A stretch of DNA of 64,000 nt from Acanthaster planci. Lineage: Eukaryota; Echinodermata; Asteroidea; Valvatida; Acanthasteridae. Location: positions 21,892-85,891 of the forward strand of contig NW_019091684.1 of NCBI RefSeq assembly GCF_001949145.1, in the 5' to 3' direction. Position 1 is the first letter of the stretch. Each line of letters begins with the position of its first letter. Positions 21,801-30,300 of this stretch are shown here, in pieces. The position numbers were made by a program, and so were the translations under genes. The notes below the pieces were generated by a model. It worked only from the letters and a program-made list of their open reading frames with translations, ran no database searches and had not been told where the DNA came from.

Positions 21801-24001
21801 TTTATAACCTTTGCAATTTCCAAAGTTTCAAAAGTTTCACTTCCAGGAAATTAACCCCTTTCGGCTTAAAGTAAAAATAGATACAAAAACAGATAGTCTT
21901 TGACAAATATAAGCCTAGTATCAGGGTGTGCTACTTCTGAAGTCTATCTGACCATGCCCCAGGCAAAGGTGGCAATGGAGGAATCGTAGGCCAAGTTGAC
22001 ACCAGGAAGATCAACTGGTGAGCTTGGGTCTGCGGCTGATATGACTCTCCTCCCTGGTCCCGGAGAAGAGAGTTGTATCGTCACCTAACCCAAACTGTCA
22101 CATTGATCATCCCGCTGCAAACGTGGCTTTCGATTCCTCCATTGCCACTTTTGCCTGGGTCAGACAGACTTTAGAAGCAGCATATCCTGACAACAGGCTC
22201 ATATTTGTCAAGGACTTTGCGTACTGCCTGGGCAAGAAGATGGATCATCTACCAAACGGATATCACTACACTTTTCTTGTCAGGAATCCCAGAAAAGTTG
22301 TCCCATCTTGGATGGACTGTAATGTAGAATACCGACCCCGAGATGTGCCTATAGATCCAGAATCAATGGATGAGTGGAATCAATACCAGATGGGGGACTG
22401 GGCTGGCTTTGACGACTTACTCAAACTCTATGAACATGTCAAAGAAAACTTTGATCCTCACCCTTTTGTCATGGGTGCTGATGATTTGGTAGCACAACCA
22501 GAATCGGTGATGAGAGCCTAACTGCAAGGCAACTGGTATCCCCTTCACCAAGGCAATGTTAGAGTGGGAGGACAGCGGGCTACCGATGAATGCAAACTGG
22601 ATCATGTGTCGTGACAACTTGCCAAATTTTGAATTTGGCAGGAAATTTTGTGGAAGCACAATTGCTTCAAGTACGAGCAAAAGAACCTCAAACTAAACTA
22701 AAATAACATCCCTTACGTACTGTACCTTAACAATGTTGTTAAGAAATCCTCTTGTGGCACACTATGCTGCTCAAAACCAGTGTACCTGTAGAGTTTACTC
22801 GGTAATTACCTGTCCACGCATTTTGAATGCTTTTACACAGAATACCCCATTTCAAGTCAGACTCTCAATAGCTTCTCACAGTATTAAGATTTTGGTGATC
22901 AATACCAATGTTGAATTGAATCTGAGCATTTCACACACATGTAAATGTCCATTCAAACAGATTTCTTATGGTTGTTTGATTTGGTTGCTGTCAGCCCATT
23001 AGCCAACACTATCTGCTGCCAGTTACATACACATTTGATTGACTCCTCAACATTCAACCCCGTTAAATCATTGAACTACAGTACACACTTGTATATGTGT
23101 GCAGTCAGGTAGCTTTGCATCACTGATCATTCCCAGGAAAATGATGGGTGGTTGTCCCTTGCCTTGAGGAACTCCAGCATTTTTTACATCCAAAGGTTGA
23201 CAAGTACATGTAGGAGCCAATGGAATGAGATACTGAATGCATTGACGTGAGGCAGCAGGAAATTACAAAGCCACAGAATAAATGAAATTCTCACGCCCGA
23301 TCAATCAATTTGGTGAAACAGCAATTATGTAATCATTTCTGTCACTTGATACATTTGTTTGTGTTTTCTTTTACTACAGAGAATGATGACTTGCATTTCC
23401 ACAGGGGAGGTTGCACAAGGAAGACTGCCAGGCAATGTTTCTACACAAGGCAATGACTTGTTGAAAGTACTGTAAATGTACATTGTATGTAATTTCCTAT
23501 CACTGTAAACCAAACTGGTTTTGATCAAGTTTTATGACCTTTGCAAAATGGTCGGTGAATGAAATGCTTAATTCATATTGAATTGAAAATTCACAGTTTT
23601 TCACACTAGCATAAATAATAACTGTTTTACATGTACATGTATGTACATATGGTATGTATGTACTGTACATGTACATGTATGCTACCAGTACATATGTACA
23701 TGAACGGTAAGTTTCAAAACAATTGGCCAAGTGACAGCTGAGTTTATGGAAGGGAGAATCGTGTTTTGAGAGAAACAACTAGAAGACAAAATATTTACAA
23801 CATGATGTACGGGCACATGTACATGTATGTAAATGATAAACCTCCATACCCCACAGCAATGCATTTTAATTAATGATTCATACGGGCTGGCATGGATTTG
23901 TTTGTGTGAAACTTACCAATGTTGATGACAGCTACGGCAATGTTCAACAGTGAAAGAAGGCTCCCAGGATGCAATGCAGCAATTATGGGTGCCATGATCA
24001 T
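756..24001 (-). CDS. NPHS1: Nephrin (NPHS1) orthologue, N-terminal 870 codons, 3' end off window
   Basis: Type I Ig-superfamily adhesion receptor that in animals binds Kirrel/Neph proteins at slit diaphragms and fusion or adhesion sites. Fourteen exons read on the minus strand: 24001-23917, 16967-16770, 15109-14993, 14296-13967, 12662-12553, 11581-11401, 10182-10102, 9528-9307, 7856-7566, 6096-5959 (or copy 4402-4265), 3197-3030, 2423-2139, 1459-1184, 883-756. All phases agree and total 2610 nt. Order: signal peptide, Ig1 (about residues 29-133), Ig2 (134-243), Ig3 (244-340), Ig4 (341-441), Ig5 (442-538), Ig6 (539-640), an Ig replacing the vertebrate spacer (641-735), Ig7 (736-827), start of Ig8. 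Identity rests on domain order and nephrin-like motifs such as FPPGPPLI with RGGNPLA in Ig3, GGNPLATLTW in Ig5 and NNGIAPA in Ig7. FN3, membrane helix and tail are expected left of position 1. The first exon is less certain than the rest. Confidence 0.9.
1184..1459 (-). CDS. NPHS1: Nephrin exon 13: Ig7
   Basis: Encodes YSPIITTGDQIVINLF, LACEADASPKPQGFISWSRDG, and GGLYTCTANNGIAPAITKN. The NNGIAPA motif matches the equivalent vertebrate nephrin domain (DNGVAPP). Donor GTGAGT. Confidence 0.93.
1621..1696. repeat. Perfect-looking hairpin in nephrin intron 12
   Basis: Arms of about 30 bp, GTCATGTTAGTGCAACAAGG mirrored by CCTTGTTGCTCTAACATGAC, around a 15-bp loop. 27 of 29 core positions pair. Likely a small foldback element. 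Confidence 0.85.
1792..1879. repeat. Two 44-bp tandem units in nephrin intron 12
   Basis: ACTATACAGTGAGTACTATA... repeated twice, differing at one base (ACTCATG/CCCATG). The rest of this intron is a degenerate mix of ACTCAACACT-like words. Confidence 0.85.
2139..2423 (-). CDS. NPHS1: Nephrin exon 12: Ig domain at the vertebrate 'spacer' position
   Basis: Encodes KPQISVPDQVTLSTREG, ILNCTATGNPETLTYLWHQN and VGKYMCVVSNEEGSSNVT. Both Ig cysteines and the core Trp are present. In human nephrin the segment between Ig6 and Ig7 is called a spacer and lacks the first cysteine; here it is a canonical Ig fold. Acceptor ACCAG, donor GTGAGT. Confidence 0.92.
3030..3197 (-). CDS. NPHS1: Nephrin exon 11: Ig6, second half
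   Basis: Encodes GGEAVVEPSDNSGFSTSS ... VSLSDNGRVFLCRAMNDL, ending IMDVR before GTGAGT. Carries the second Ig6 cysteine. Phase 1 in and out. Confidence 0.9.
3838..4050. repeat. 12-bp minisatellite, block 1
   Basis: Imperfect tandem units of the form GTCTGGTCTTGT, with variants GACTGGTCTTGT and GAATTGTCTGTT. Long Arg/Thr/His or Trp/Ser/Cys frames across it are by-products of the repeat. Lies in nephrin intron 10. Confidence 0.92.
3856..5534. repeat. Tandem duplication, copy A (nephrin exon 10 region)
   Basis: Matches 5536-7170 at an offset of about 1694 bp. Shares the minisatellite, exon 10, the low-complexity stretch and a poly-C run. Differences are scattered single bases, plus about 33 extra bases near 4484-4516 and about 30 extra near 5250-5280. 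A single N at 5535 marks the border. Confidence 0.9.
4265..4402 (-). CDS. NPHS1: Nephrin exon 10, copy A: Ig6, first half (duplicate)
   Basis: Same 46-codon peptide as 5959-6096, with only silent differences seen (for example in the DRVVVK stretch). Both splice signals are kept. It is the copy nearest to exon 11. Part of a 1.7-kb tandem duplication, each copy ending at a single N. Either an alternative exon or an unmerged haplotype. Confidence 0.8.
5536..5748. repeat. 12-bp minisatellite, block 2
   Basis: Same unit as block 1, more regular, in the duplicate copy. Begins directly after the single N at 5535, so true array length is unknown. Confidence 0.92.
5959..6096 (-). CDS. NPHS1: Nephrin exon 10, copy B: Ig6, first half
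   Basis: 138 nt (46 codons), phase 1 to phase 1: FPPERVFVTAEPPQSREGDR ... KCRTASSSPASQLSWWKDG, with an unusual GTCAGT donor. The homologous exon at 4265-4402 encodes the same peptide. Only one copy can form a normal Ig6 with exon 11. Confidence 0.88.
7566..7856 (-). CDS. NPHS1: Nephrin exon 9: Ig5
   Basis: Whole domain in one exon: YPPQHPVISGYEEGREVKAG, LTCIAVGGNPLATLTWQKNG, and NYSCSASNQATPTPLV. The C-strand motif GGNPLATLTW is nephrin-like. Acceptor TTCTAG, donor GTAAGT. Confidence 0.94.
7857..9306. other. Nephrin intron 8
   Basis: 1.45 kb with no supported exon. Contains poly-A and poly-T runs and short frames without homology. Neighbouring intron 9 carries an AACC microsatellite at about 7466-7488. 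Confidence 0.6.
9307..9528 (-). CDS. NPHS1: Nephrin exon 8: Ig4, second half
   Basis: Starts ANSNPSATISWYSGGQQV and ends with DYMCQATNMELHEYAN and TVSVM before GTAAGT. Supplies the Ig4 core Trp and second Cys. Phase 1 in and out. Confidence 0.93.
9888..10078 (-). mobile_element. tRNA-derived SINE
   Basis: On the minus strand, a tRNA-like head: A-box-like TTGGCGCAGTGGTT followed 35 or so bases later by a B box GGTTCGATTCC, then a central domain with GTGGGTTTTACCTGGG and GTTTTTCCTCCCACC, a pattern shared by many animal SINEs. A second truncated A-box copy sits at 10055-10078. It lies in nephrin intron 7, in the same orientation as the gene. Confidence 0.8.
10102..10182 (-). CDS. NPHS1: Nephrin exon 7: Ig4, first half
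   Basis: An 81-nt exon after CCGCAG: FPPAYVNITGHEEMV ... ITLQCTS, ending at GTAGGC. Gives the first Ig4 cysteine and an N-glycosylation site (NIT). A SINE lies directly downstream in the intron. Confidence 0.88.
10466..11033. mobile_element. Possible TTAA-flanked MITE
   Basis: 568 bp bounded by TTAA on both sides (10462-10465 and 11034-11037), with short inverted ends CCACTT. TTAA target duplication is the mark of piggyBac-type elements. Ends match for only about six bases, so the assignment is tentative. Confidence 0.4.
11401..11581 (-). CDS. NPHS1: Nephrin exon 6: Ig3, second half
   Basis: Starts VYWWKNGIQMDHS with the core Trp and ends with AVYKCQVSSVVLPEPL and VQFTVY before GTGAGT. Phase 0 in, phase 1 out. 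A foldback element (11648-11823) sits 66 bp upstream of its acceptor. Confidence 0.92.
11648..11823. mobile_element. Foldback MITE in nephrin intron 5
   Basis: Arms of about 79 bp are imperfect inverted copies around an 18-bp centre: AATACGG(C/G)CG... at the left, mirrored by ...CGCCCGTATT at the right, both with the core TAGTGCGCCACCAAGAGTTT. No coding capacity. Confidence 0.85.
12553..12662 (-). CDS. NPHS1: Nephrin exon 5: Ig3, first half
   Basis: Reads F(PPGPPLITGYQQG)...LDCASRGGNPLAE, ending in phase 0 at GAG before GTATCT. The FPPGPP opening and RGGNPLA motif closely resemble vertebrate nephrin Ig3. The open frame is short and easily missed by automatic calling. Confidence 0.93.
12930..13481. 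other. Assembly gap (552 N) in nephrin intron 4
   Basis: Run of N between exons 4 and 5, next to the exon-end repeat. Flanking exons join in phase without it, so it need not hide a coding exon. Confidence 0.99.
13700..13966. repeat. Tandem copies of the nephrin exon 4 end and donor
   Basis: Three degenerate units of about 80-90 bp follow exon 4 (on the minus strand). Each contains the ATGAATGTCAGAT border seen at the exon end. The farthest unit (about 13706-13765) still reads AEPHFVSVTMNVR, homologous to the exon's KPHFVSVTVNVR. Donor after the border: GTGAGT in the exon and the middle unit, GCGAGT in the nearest unit, ATGAGT in the farthest. Confidence 0.85.
13967..14296 (-). CDS. NPHS1: Nephrin exon 4: Ig2
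   Basis: A single 330-nt exon carries the whole domain: VPPDPPTLDNYENG start, LTCRTNNGRPEASITWQKN, and GAVYKCVVEHPAL. Ends at NVR with donor GTGAGT. The last part of this exon and its donor are copied three more times in the following intron (see the repeat at 13700-13966). Confidence 0.93.
14993..15109 (-). CDS. NPHS1: Nephrin exon 3: Ig1, second half
   Basis: Completes Ig1 with GNLRIIDAQLEDDDTYRCQV, carrying the Asp-x-Thr-Tyr-x-Cys signature of the F strand. Phase 1 in, phase 1 out, donor GTAAAG. Confidence 0.92.
15110..16769. other. Nephrin intron 2
   Basis: 1.66 kb, AT-rich, with TACATGTACA palindromes at 15249-15264 and 15770-15860. No coding signal beyond short chance frames. Confidence 0.6.
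16770..16967 (-). CDS. NPHS1: Nephrin exon 2: Ig1, first half
   Basis: Begins after CTGCAG, ends at GTGAG. Encodes the mature N-terminus with FAEEPADTTVVEGGEA, the first Ig cysteine (LRCVI) and the core Trp (VLWTKG), closing with PRYSVIG. This is the classic N-terminal Ig shared by nephrin and Kirrel. An alternative acceptor 5 nt inside (TTCAG) also exists but would break the phase with exon 1. Confidence 0.9.
18294..18487. repeat. 97-bp direct tandem duplication
   Basis: Two nearly identical copies (18294-18390, 18391-18487) starting ACCTTTGATTAATTTTG. Three or so base differences. In nephrin intron 1, non-coding. Confidence 0.92.
21895..22018 (-). pseudogene. Inverted partial copy of the sulfotransferase fragment
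   Basis: On the minus strand it reads LAYDSSIATFAW and continues through the counterpart of the FVKD stretch, about 80% identical to 22098-22225 on the plus strand. The two arms are separated by about 80 bp, forming a large imperfect palindrome. Confidence 0.75.
22098..22690 (+). pseudogene. Sulfotransferase-family pseudogene
   Basis: Intronless remnant inside nephrin intron 1, on the opposite strand to nephrin. Reads VAFDSSIATFAW, RLIFVKDFAYCL, YTFLVRNPRKVVPSW, PFVMGADDLVAQPESVM, as in invertebrate sulfotransferase-like proteins. It stops at 22519-22521; the homologous reading (YCKATGIPFTKAMLEWE) continues in another frame, consistent with one inserted base in CCTAACTGC. The N-terminal nucleotide-binding (PAPS) part is not seen. 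The family call rests on recognised motifs, not on a search. Confidence 0.7.
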
Positions 24002-24055
24002 TCTAACTTGCAAGTCTTTCAGAGTCCAAGTGTTCTTCTCCTTTATGATTCCTAC
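23917..24055 (-). CDS. NPHS1: Nephrin exon 1 coding: signal peptide
   Basis: Reading down from 24001, an ATG (a second ATG lies two codons later) opens 28 codons rich in Ala, Ile, Leu and Val, ending in a GTAAGT donor at 23916. It ends in phase 1, which fits the phase-1 Ig1 exon at 16967. An acceptor-like TTCAG precedes 24055, so a non-coding exon may lie further upstream. No other hydrophobic start was found nearby. Start choice is inferred, not proven. Confidence 0.6.
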
Positions 24056-27000
24056 CTGAACGTTGTAAAATTGAAGGAATTACATTGGCAGTGACAAACC
24101 AAGTATTGACAAATTGATTCTTATTAAAACCATTTTAGGAGAAAATGCTCAAAGGGAAGGGATAATAATCTGCCACAGCAACCTGTATCATTTGAAACCT
24201 GATGATAAAACTAAGTTTTTATTTACACAAAAAGCTACAGAAACAAAACAAAGGAACACTACACCCTTGTGAGCATTTGACAAAGTGTGCTTTTGGGGGG
24301 ATACAGGTACGTGTATACACATTGTACATACATTTATGCTGGTAATGTTTGTAATGGGCGTGTGACTTCACAACAATGCAGAATCCTACAATAATTTGGG
24401 AGAACAGAGATGTGACCTTCAAAGTCTCGTTTATGAAATTCAAATCTTACGATCGTTCTTGTTTTCTTGTGAGTACCAAATCACATTTTGGGCACAATGC
24501 AAGAGCAAACTTACTTGTGGCACGTTTGCTGGTGGCATATTGTTCAGAATGAGCCAAGGGGATAGTTTGAAAAGGAAAAAAATGAGCAAAGAATCTTGAC
24601 TATTCAACTGCATATTGCACAATTCAGGGATTTCAACCCCTCCAACCTATGACTCACAATAACACCACAGCTTGTCAGCTTTCATTACGGTCTTGCAAGC
24701 AATTTGCCAGTGGTGTTGTTGGGGACAACCCACTAGAACCATCAACGCACAATAATCATCACCTGGGTTCCAAAATGACAAGGTGAATGGTAACACCTGG
24801 CAAGCACCCACTCAACAACTAGTTAACAATCACTTTGCTTGGGAAGAAAGGCAGGATGCATGGACTTGAGCTAGCAGAGCATCAGGTTCAAGACCCTTCG
24901 GGGCAAACTTCACAGGGTGACATTACCTTAGCCAGTGGACACTGTTACCCCATATCTGTTGAGTACTGTTCATTTATTGAACATGATCGGGCATATGCTT
25001 TAAAAGCCTAATCAAACTGCAACTCCACATGATATTTTTCAAAACTTTTGTTACCCCCTTTGCTCAATCAAAACACAAATTTCCACCTTCCGATTTATAT
25101 CAATTATCATTTTTATCATTATGATTGATGGTTTATTTCAAACACTGTGATTGTAGCCCGGAGGCTAATTTGCCACAGTACACACAGCTTAACTATTCAA
25201 TAAATAAAGCATTAGAGCAATAACAATGTAAACTAAACGAATCTTATCTAAAATAAACACAAAACAACAATCAGAAAATGAAACTTAAAATACAAACAGA
25301 AAATGGCACTGTTATAACCAGTGACAATTATAACAATTATCCTCATTTGAGGATAATTAGACAGACTGCATACATTTGTGGACAGTAGGTCGGCTACAAG
25401 TGCAAATCAAAGGGAGCTGAACTCATGAAGTTTTTAAAGTCAAAATGTTTGTACCAGATGACTTGAATTCTTGAAATCAAAATGTCTCTCAACAACAGCA
25501 AAAATTCAGTCAATTTTTTAAAATGTATCATTTAAAGTCCCCGAAAAGACCTTTGCAGAAAATGCAGTTGAGAATAAAATGTTACAGAATTAATCAGGAA
25601 GACTTGGCTCTCTTCATTCCCTTGTTTTACACCCCCCCCCACCAGCACATCTGAAAGCCACAGACAAAAATCCATACATTTCGCTGCACCAATATGATGA
25701 TAGTACATGTTAATTGCTCTGATGAATACAAACCATGGAGCTAAAAATGTACAAACTCATACAAAAAATGTGAGTGACTGACAAGCCTGATGGTAAAGAT
25801 GTTACTTTCCACACCAAGCCGTGGAGCAGACATCATTGTCCCTGTGGGCCCTATCCAAATTTAAGCCACATTCTACATGTAAGTGCAGGAAAAGGTGAAC
25901 TTGGAACAGCTCAGCTGTTCTTGAATGCGAACATGGCCGTGTTGTGCTAATAAAAATAAGAAACAACCCATGGCCATGGGCATGATGGGCCCCCTATAAT
26001 ATTGTTGTCCAACGTTTCTCTTTCATTTCGTCTAATTGTAGGCCTTAACGTAGGCTACCTTCTTCAACTCCAAAAACATGAAAATTGTTTGAAACATGCA
26101 ATCAACGCAAAAAGCCCCCAATTGATTGAGGACATGACGTAGGGTCTTGGCATACTGCATAAAAACGTTGGGAGCGCGGGGCACGACGAATCGGTTTCTT
26201 TTAAGCGGGGTTCGGTTCCACTGTTTTAAGTTAAGGGAGAAGCGTAAAACTAAGCATTGCTTGTGCCAATGGTGGCCGTGTCGCTGGCACCATGAATAGC
26301 ATTAGCAAGACGGGTTACTTCAGGGCTGCGGGGCGCAGGCTTGGCGGATTTACGGCCAGGCGCGGCCGGACATCCAACCGATCCGACGGAGTCAACTCGC
26401 TCGGCTATCGCGCAAAGGCAGGGTGCCTGTCGTGACGAATATTTTTCCATTCAGTTATCGAACGAAAACCATGTCTGAATAATGTCACAATGAACTCTCG
26501 CAATTTCTTTAACACTCACAACCATGACAACAGGATACTCGCGAACACTCAAACCAAGAAACAAAACAGCCTCCTACCTGCCCACGTCCAGATTTATGTT
26601 CAGCTAAGCTAGGAAACCAATATGCATTCACAATCGACGATGCGCCTAAAAACTACTAGGGGGCCTACATAATCGACGTCGCAATCTGTCTCTCCGACAT
26701 CTGAAATTTGAGCCGCGTCAACTTTGCACCTAAGTCAGTAAACGTCTCTCCACACACGCGGCAGAAATAATTGTTTAAAAGGGGGGAAATCAGTGAATTT
26801 CTGTTCATATTTACTTAACATATTGATAAAATAATAAACAGCTCGACATAAATTCCAAATTTCTGTTTTTCTTTCTTTTTATCCCGTCCACCGATAGGCT
26901 TTCTTGGCTGATACATAACAGGTTTGAGAATGGGGTAACAATTTATGCTAATTTATGTAAATCCTAAAAGTTGTCTATTGCTCGCGACGACCTGCTAGCG

Positions 27001-27219
27001 TACTCCCCATGTACGCGTACATGGTGTATATGGAATTGGCTGATATATGAACATGCTGAGGACATCAATCAACTTTCTGGACGTGCTGGATAAGCGAAAG
27101 TCGTCTCGCCCGTATACCGATACCCGTAAAATTGCCTTACTCTTACCATTGTCTTTGGTGGTCGTCTTGCTTCATTTTGTATCCTCAAGTTCGGCCAGCA
27201 AGTTGTAAATACAGCTAAA
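24056..27219. promoter_or_regulatory. Shared upstream region of the nephrin and Kirrel genes
   Basis: Interval between the nephrin and Kirrel start codons (3.2 kb). Around 26160-26440 the sequence is CpG-dense, unlike its AT-rich surroundings, and may mark a promoter. A strong minus-strand donor (GCAG|GTAGGA, exon end at 26578) could close a non-coding nephrin first exon. A 66-codon minus-strand frame at 26250-26450 has no recognisable homology. The right end near 27000-27219 would be the Kirrel 5' UTR. Confidence 0.45.
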
Positions 27220-27340
27220 ATGGCTAGGCCTGTCACATCAACATTCGGCGTCTTTCGGCACAGAAGATGTCAACTTGTGCAAAATCTGTTGCTGGTGGTC
27301 GCTGTCATGATTGTGCACAACATGCTGGCTACTCATCATG
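27220..27340 (+). CDS. KIRREL: Kirrel exon 1: signal peptide
   Basis: ATG followed by MARPVTSTFGVFRHRRCQ, then a hydrophobic run LLLVVAVMIVH, ending in phase 1 at a GTGAGC donor. It joins in frame to the Ig1 exon 4.3 kb away. A long n-region before the hydrophobic core is unusual but acceptable. Confidence 0.8.
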
Positions 27341-30300
27341 GTGAGCTTTTTGTACTAAACATGACAAATCAGATTTTGGAATCAAATGTTCCATGGTGGA
27401 GCAAGTTTTGACCACACTAATATTTGAATGTTTACCTGGGTAATCGTGTTAATGGTCGTATGTTGATACCGTACTAACTTACGTGTAGGGGGCCTGCGTG
27501 CAGAATCATGAGACCGAACTTCCGAACTACACGTAGGCCTAGGCCTAATTTTTTACTGTGTTCAAATTCGATAGTCTAGGCTACGGTGGTTCAACCTCAA
27601 TCATTGATGCTCCGGTCCAAACCTGTCATGCCTAAAGTGTTATTCTACAGTTCCTACATATGGCATAAAATGTCTGCAATTAATAGCTTGTTAAATTTGG
27701 CTTTTGTTACATTTTGTTCCAGTTCTTTCTACAATATGTACCGGCAGGCCAAGGCTAGGCCTCAGTATGGGCAGTTAGCCTTATTCGGTAATTGTCATGA
27801 TTGATAGAGGTAATTAGTCGGACAGACTTAAAATTTACAGCAAAATAATTTAGGCCTGTTTTTCGAGTGTATTGTAAGCCTACATTGGCATTATGTCAGC
27901 AGGCAGTTGTATATGTAAGTGCCTGTTCTTATTTTTGAATTCTACAAGGCAAAAGCAGCCTGCAATTGAAACCATTTAGTGACTCAATAGGAAAAAGGTG
28001 GCAGGCCTACTACTACTGCAGCTGCTAGATGCTTGCTGATGGGACGTCCACTTTGCCCATTTGCCACTTCAACCAGTCGCCACTTATTAAATTGAAAGTT
28101 TAACAGGAAATCAGCTATTGTGTGAACAAGTCTCAATAATTTCCTGTGTTGGTCTTGAATTCGCGAAGGGTCCATTGGCCGTACCGTGTACAGACAAGTA
28201 CCAATGTAGCCTCCTCCTTGCAGTACTACTAGGCCTATACCTTTAAATGGGGTTGCAGGGATCTCCCAAAATTCGATTTCCCAACTTTCTAAATGCCCAC
28301 AATAGTTTCTCTTTTGACTGGTACATTTGTGTTCCAGAGTAATGGCTCTTTTTTCTCCCTCTTTGGGAATGAATGAAAATGGCAAATTCATTGATCTCAG
28401 TATGTCAAATGAAAGACTGTGATCCATTTTTAAAAATCAGAACTGTCCCTGTGTGAAAAGTACAACTACAGACAGGTATCAGAAGCTTGGTGCAACCCAG
28501 CATTGGTTCGCTCTTGCAAAGTTAACTCTTTTAATACAATAATTGCATCGGATCTGGGCTCAAAAGGCAGGTTTTCCCTTTCAAATCATGGGCAGAAATT
28601 ATGAGCTGAGATATTTTTCTGATTGATCTAAAAAGCATATCCATTTACTGTGTGGCAGTGACTTTAAAATTCCTGAACCTGGGCAAAAGTGAAAGGTGGT
28701 TTGTGTAGTCTGTGTCAAGTTCCACCATCTTGTTTTCTCATCATTGTCATCGTCATAAGCGTTTCCAACTAACCAGTACCACTGCACCCAAGATTCTTGG
28801 CAAGTGATTCACTAATTCAAAAAAGATCTGGAAACCATTTCTGACTTGCAAATAAACAGATCGGGGCTGGGTAGGGGTGTTTAGTCAGCCAATTCCTGCA
28901 AGCAATTCAAGCGTCACTAAGCAACCACAGTAACATTTGAGCAACGGAGCAGGGGAAAAGCCTATCAACAATCATGACAAGTAACAAGTGGCCAAGGGCT
29001 GCTGGTTTGTACATGTACATCATCTGGAATAAACATGTAACAGGGCACTCAAGAAATACAGTTGTCAGCAAATTCACACAGTAACGAATCTTGTAAGATG
29101 GATTTGAATTGTAAAAAAAAAAATCACTGTGGAACTAAAGAAGTTTAGCACAATCTGTGGCCTTTGAATTTATTCTAATTCTTTTTCATTGATTTTCAAG
29201 AACGAGATTGTTTGTGGAATATGATACAGGCACACTTCTTGACCTTGATGCCTAAACTTTACTGGTATCTTATACATACCAGTACTTTTGTTGACCACAT
29301 TTTCATCAGGTGTAACTATTGTTCATAAAAGAAAATTATAACTTTAAGAACAAAAATTACCGGTAAATGCTTAGATGTACAGTAATTTCATTCCTCAATT
29401 GAAATGTTTGTCTTCTGGGGTCACAGGCTGTACAATCTCAATCTGGTCTAAATTAGTACATGTATGTGTGTTTTTTGGTAAGGACAGGATGTTTGATTTC
29501 TCATTTATTTCTTCACACTGAATTTTCCTTTACCCAGTTCAGTGGTCTCACAAAGAAGTGTGTGTACTTGTAAACTATACTCAACAGGTACATGTAGGGA
29601 AGGGGAATCATGGTGAATTTACAGGTACATGTACAGCACTCTCAAAAGAAATGACCAAATCCATGCACAAATTAGTCTTTGTTATTATGTAGCCCTCAGA
29701 TAAATTGTACCTTGCAGGGATATGGCCTCGGGTCAGAACAGTTTCCTCCTTCAAACTGACCCAATTGTTTATGCTGCATTTTGTTTATCTCATTGTTTAT
29801 TCACAGTCTCCTGCCATCCCCTCAACCCTTAAGAGAGCCACGCAAAAAGGAAATGATGTTTGCAGGGTATTTTTTTACCTCTTGTTCATTTAATTTACCA
29901 GTATTTTCCTCCAGACCAATTCTTTTTTTCCGGAAAGGCAGCTCCATCTTGTTTCAGAGAGTGAAATTTGTAAAATCTGGCTCAAATGCAGGCTGAATGT
30001 TAATAAAACAAAATCTGTGGAATCGGTTAACATGTTAAGGATTTTTACAAACTTGGAAAACTGTGTGCTACCTCCATTACAGGTTGCAGGGGAGTCACCA
30101 GTTTATTATGGAGGAGCCTTATTGTTTATTGTGGTAGACAACAGGGACAGAGAACTTCTCTGTAATAGGCCCACAAGCTAGCCTGTCCAAGGACCACTGG
30201 TTTATATTACAGTTTCTTCCAGGTTAGCTGTGGGCTAGGGATCAACTGAAAAAATAGCAACACCACAGAATGTTCTCACCAACTGTGTATTTTTTAATGG

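Larger units (their letters stand above)
16968..23916. other. Nephrin intron 1 (about 6.9 kb)
   Basis: Besides the sulfotransferase remnants (21895-22690) and the 97-bp duplication, it holds many TACATGTA-type palindromes, a poly-A run near 21403-21430 and no supported exon. A 238-codon frame at 20758-21474 is judged spurious. Confidence 0.7.

Noticed and set aside
26250-26450. 66-codon minus-strand frame in the CpG-rich island
   Set aside because: No signal peptide or domain; kept only as a remark because it could be a 5' exon.
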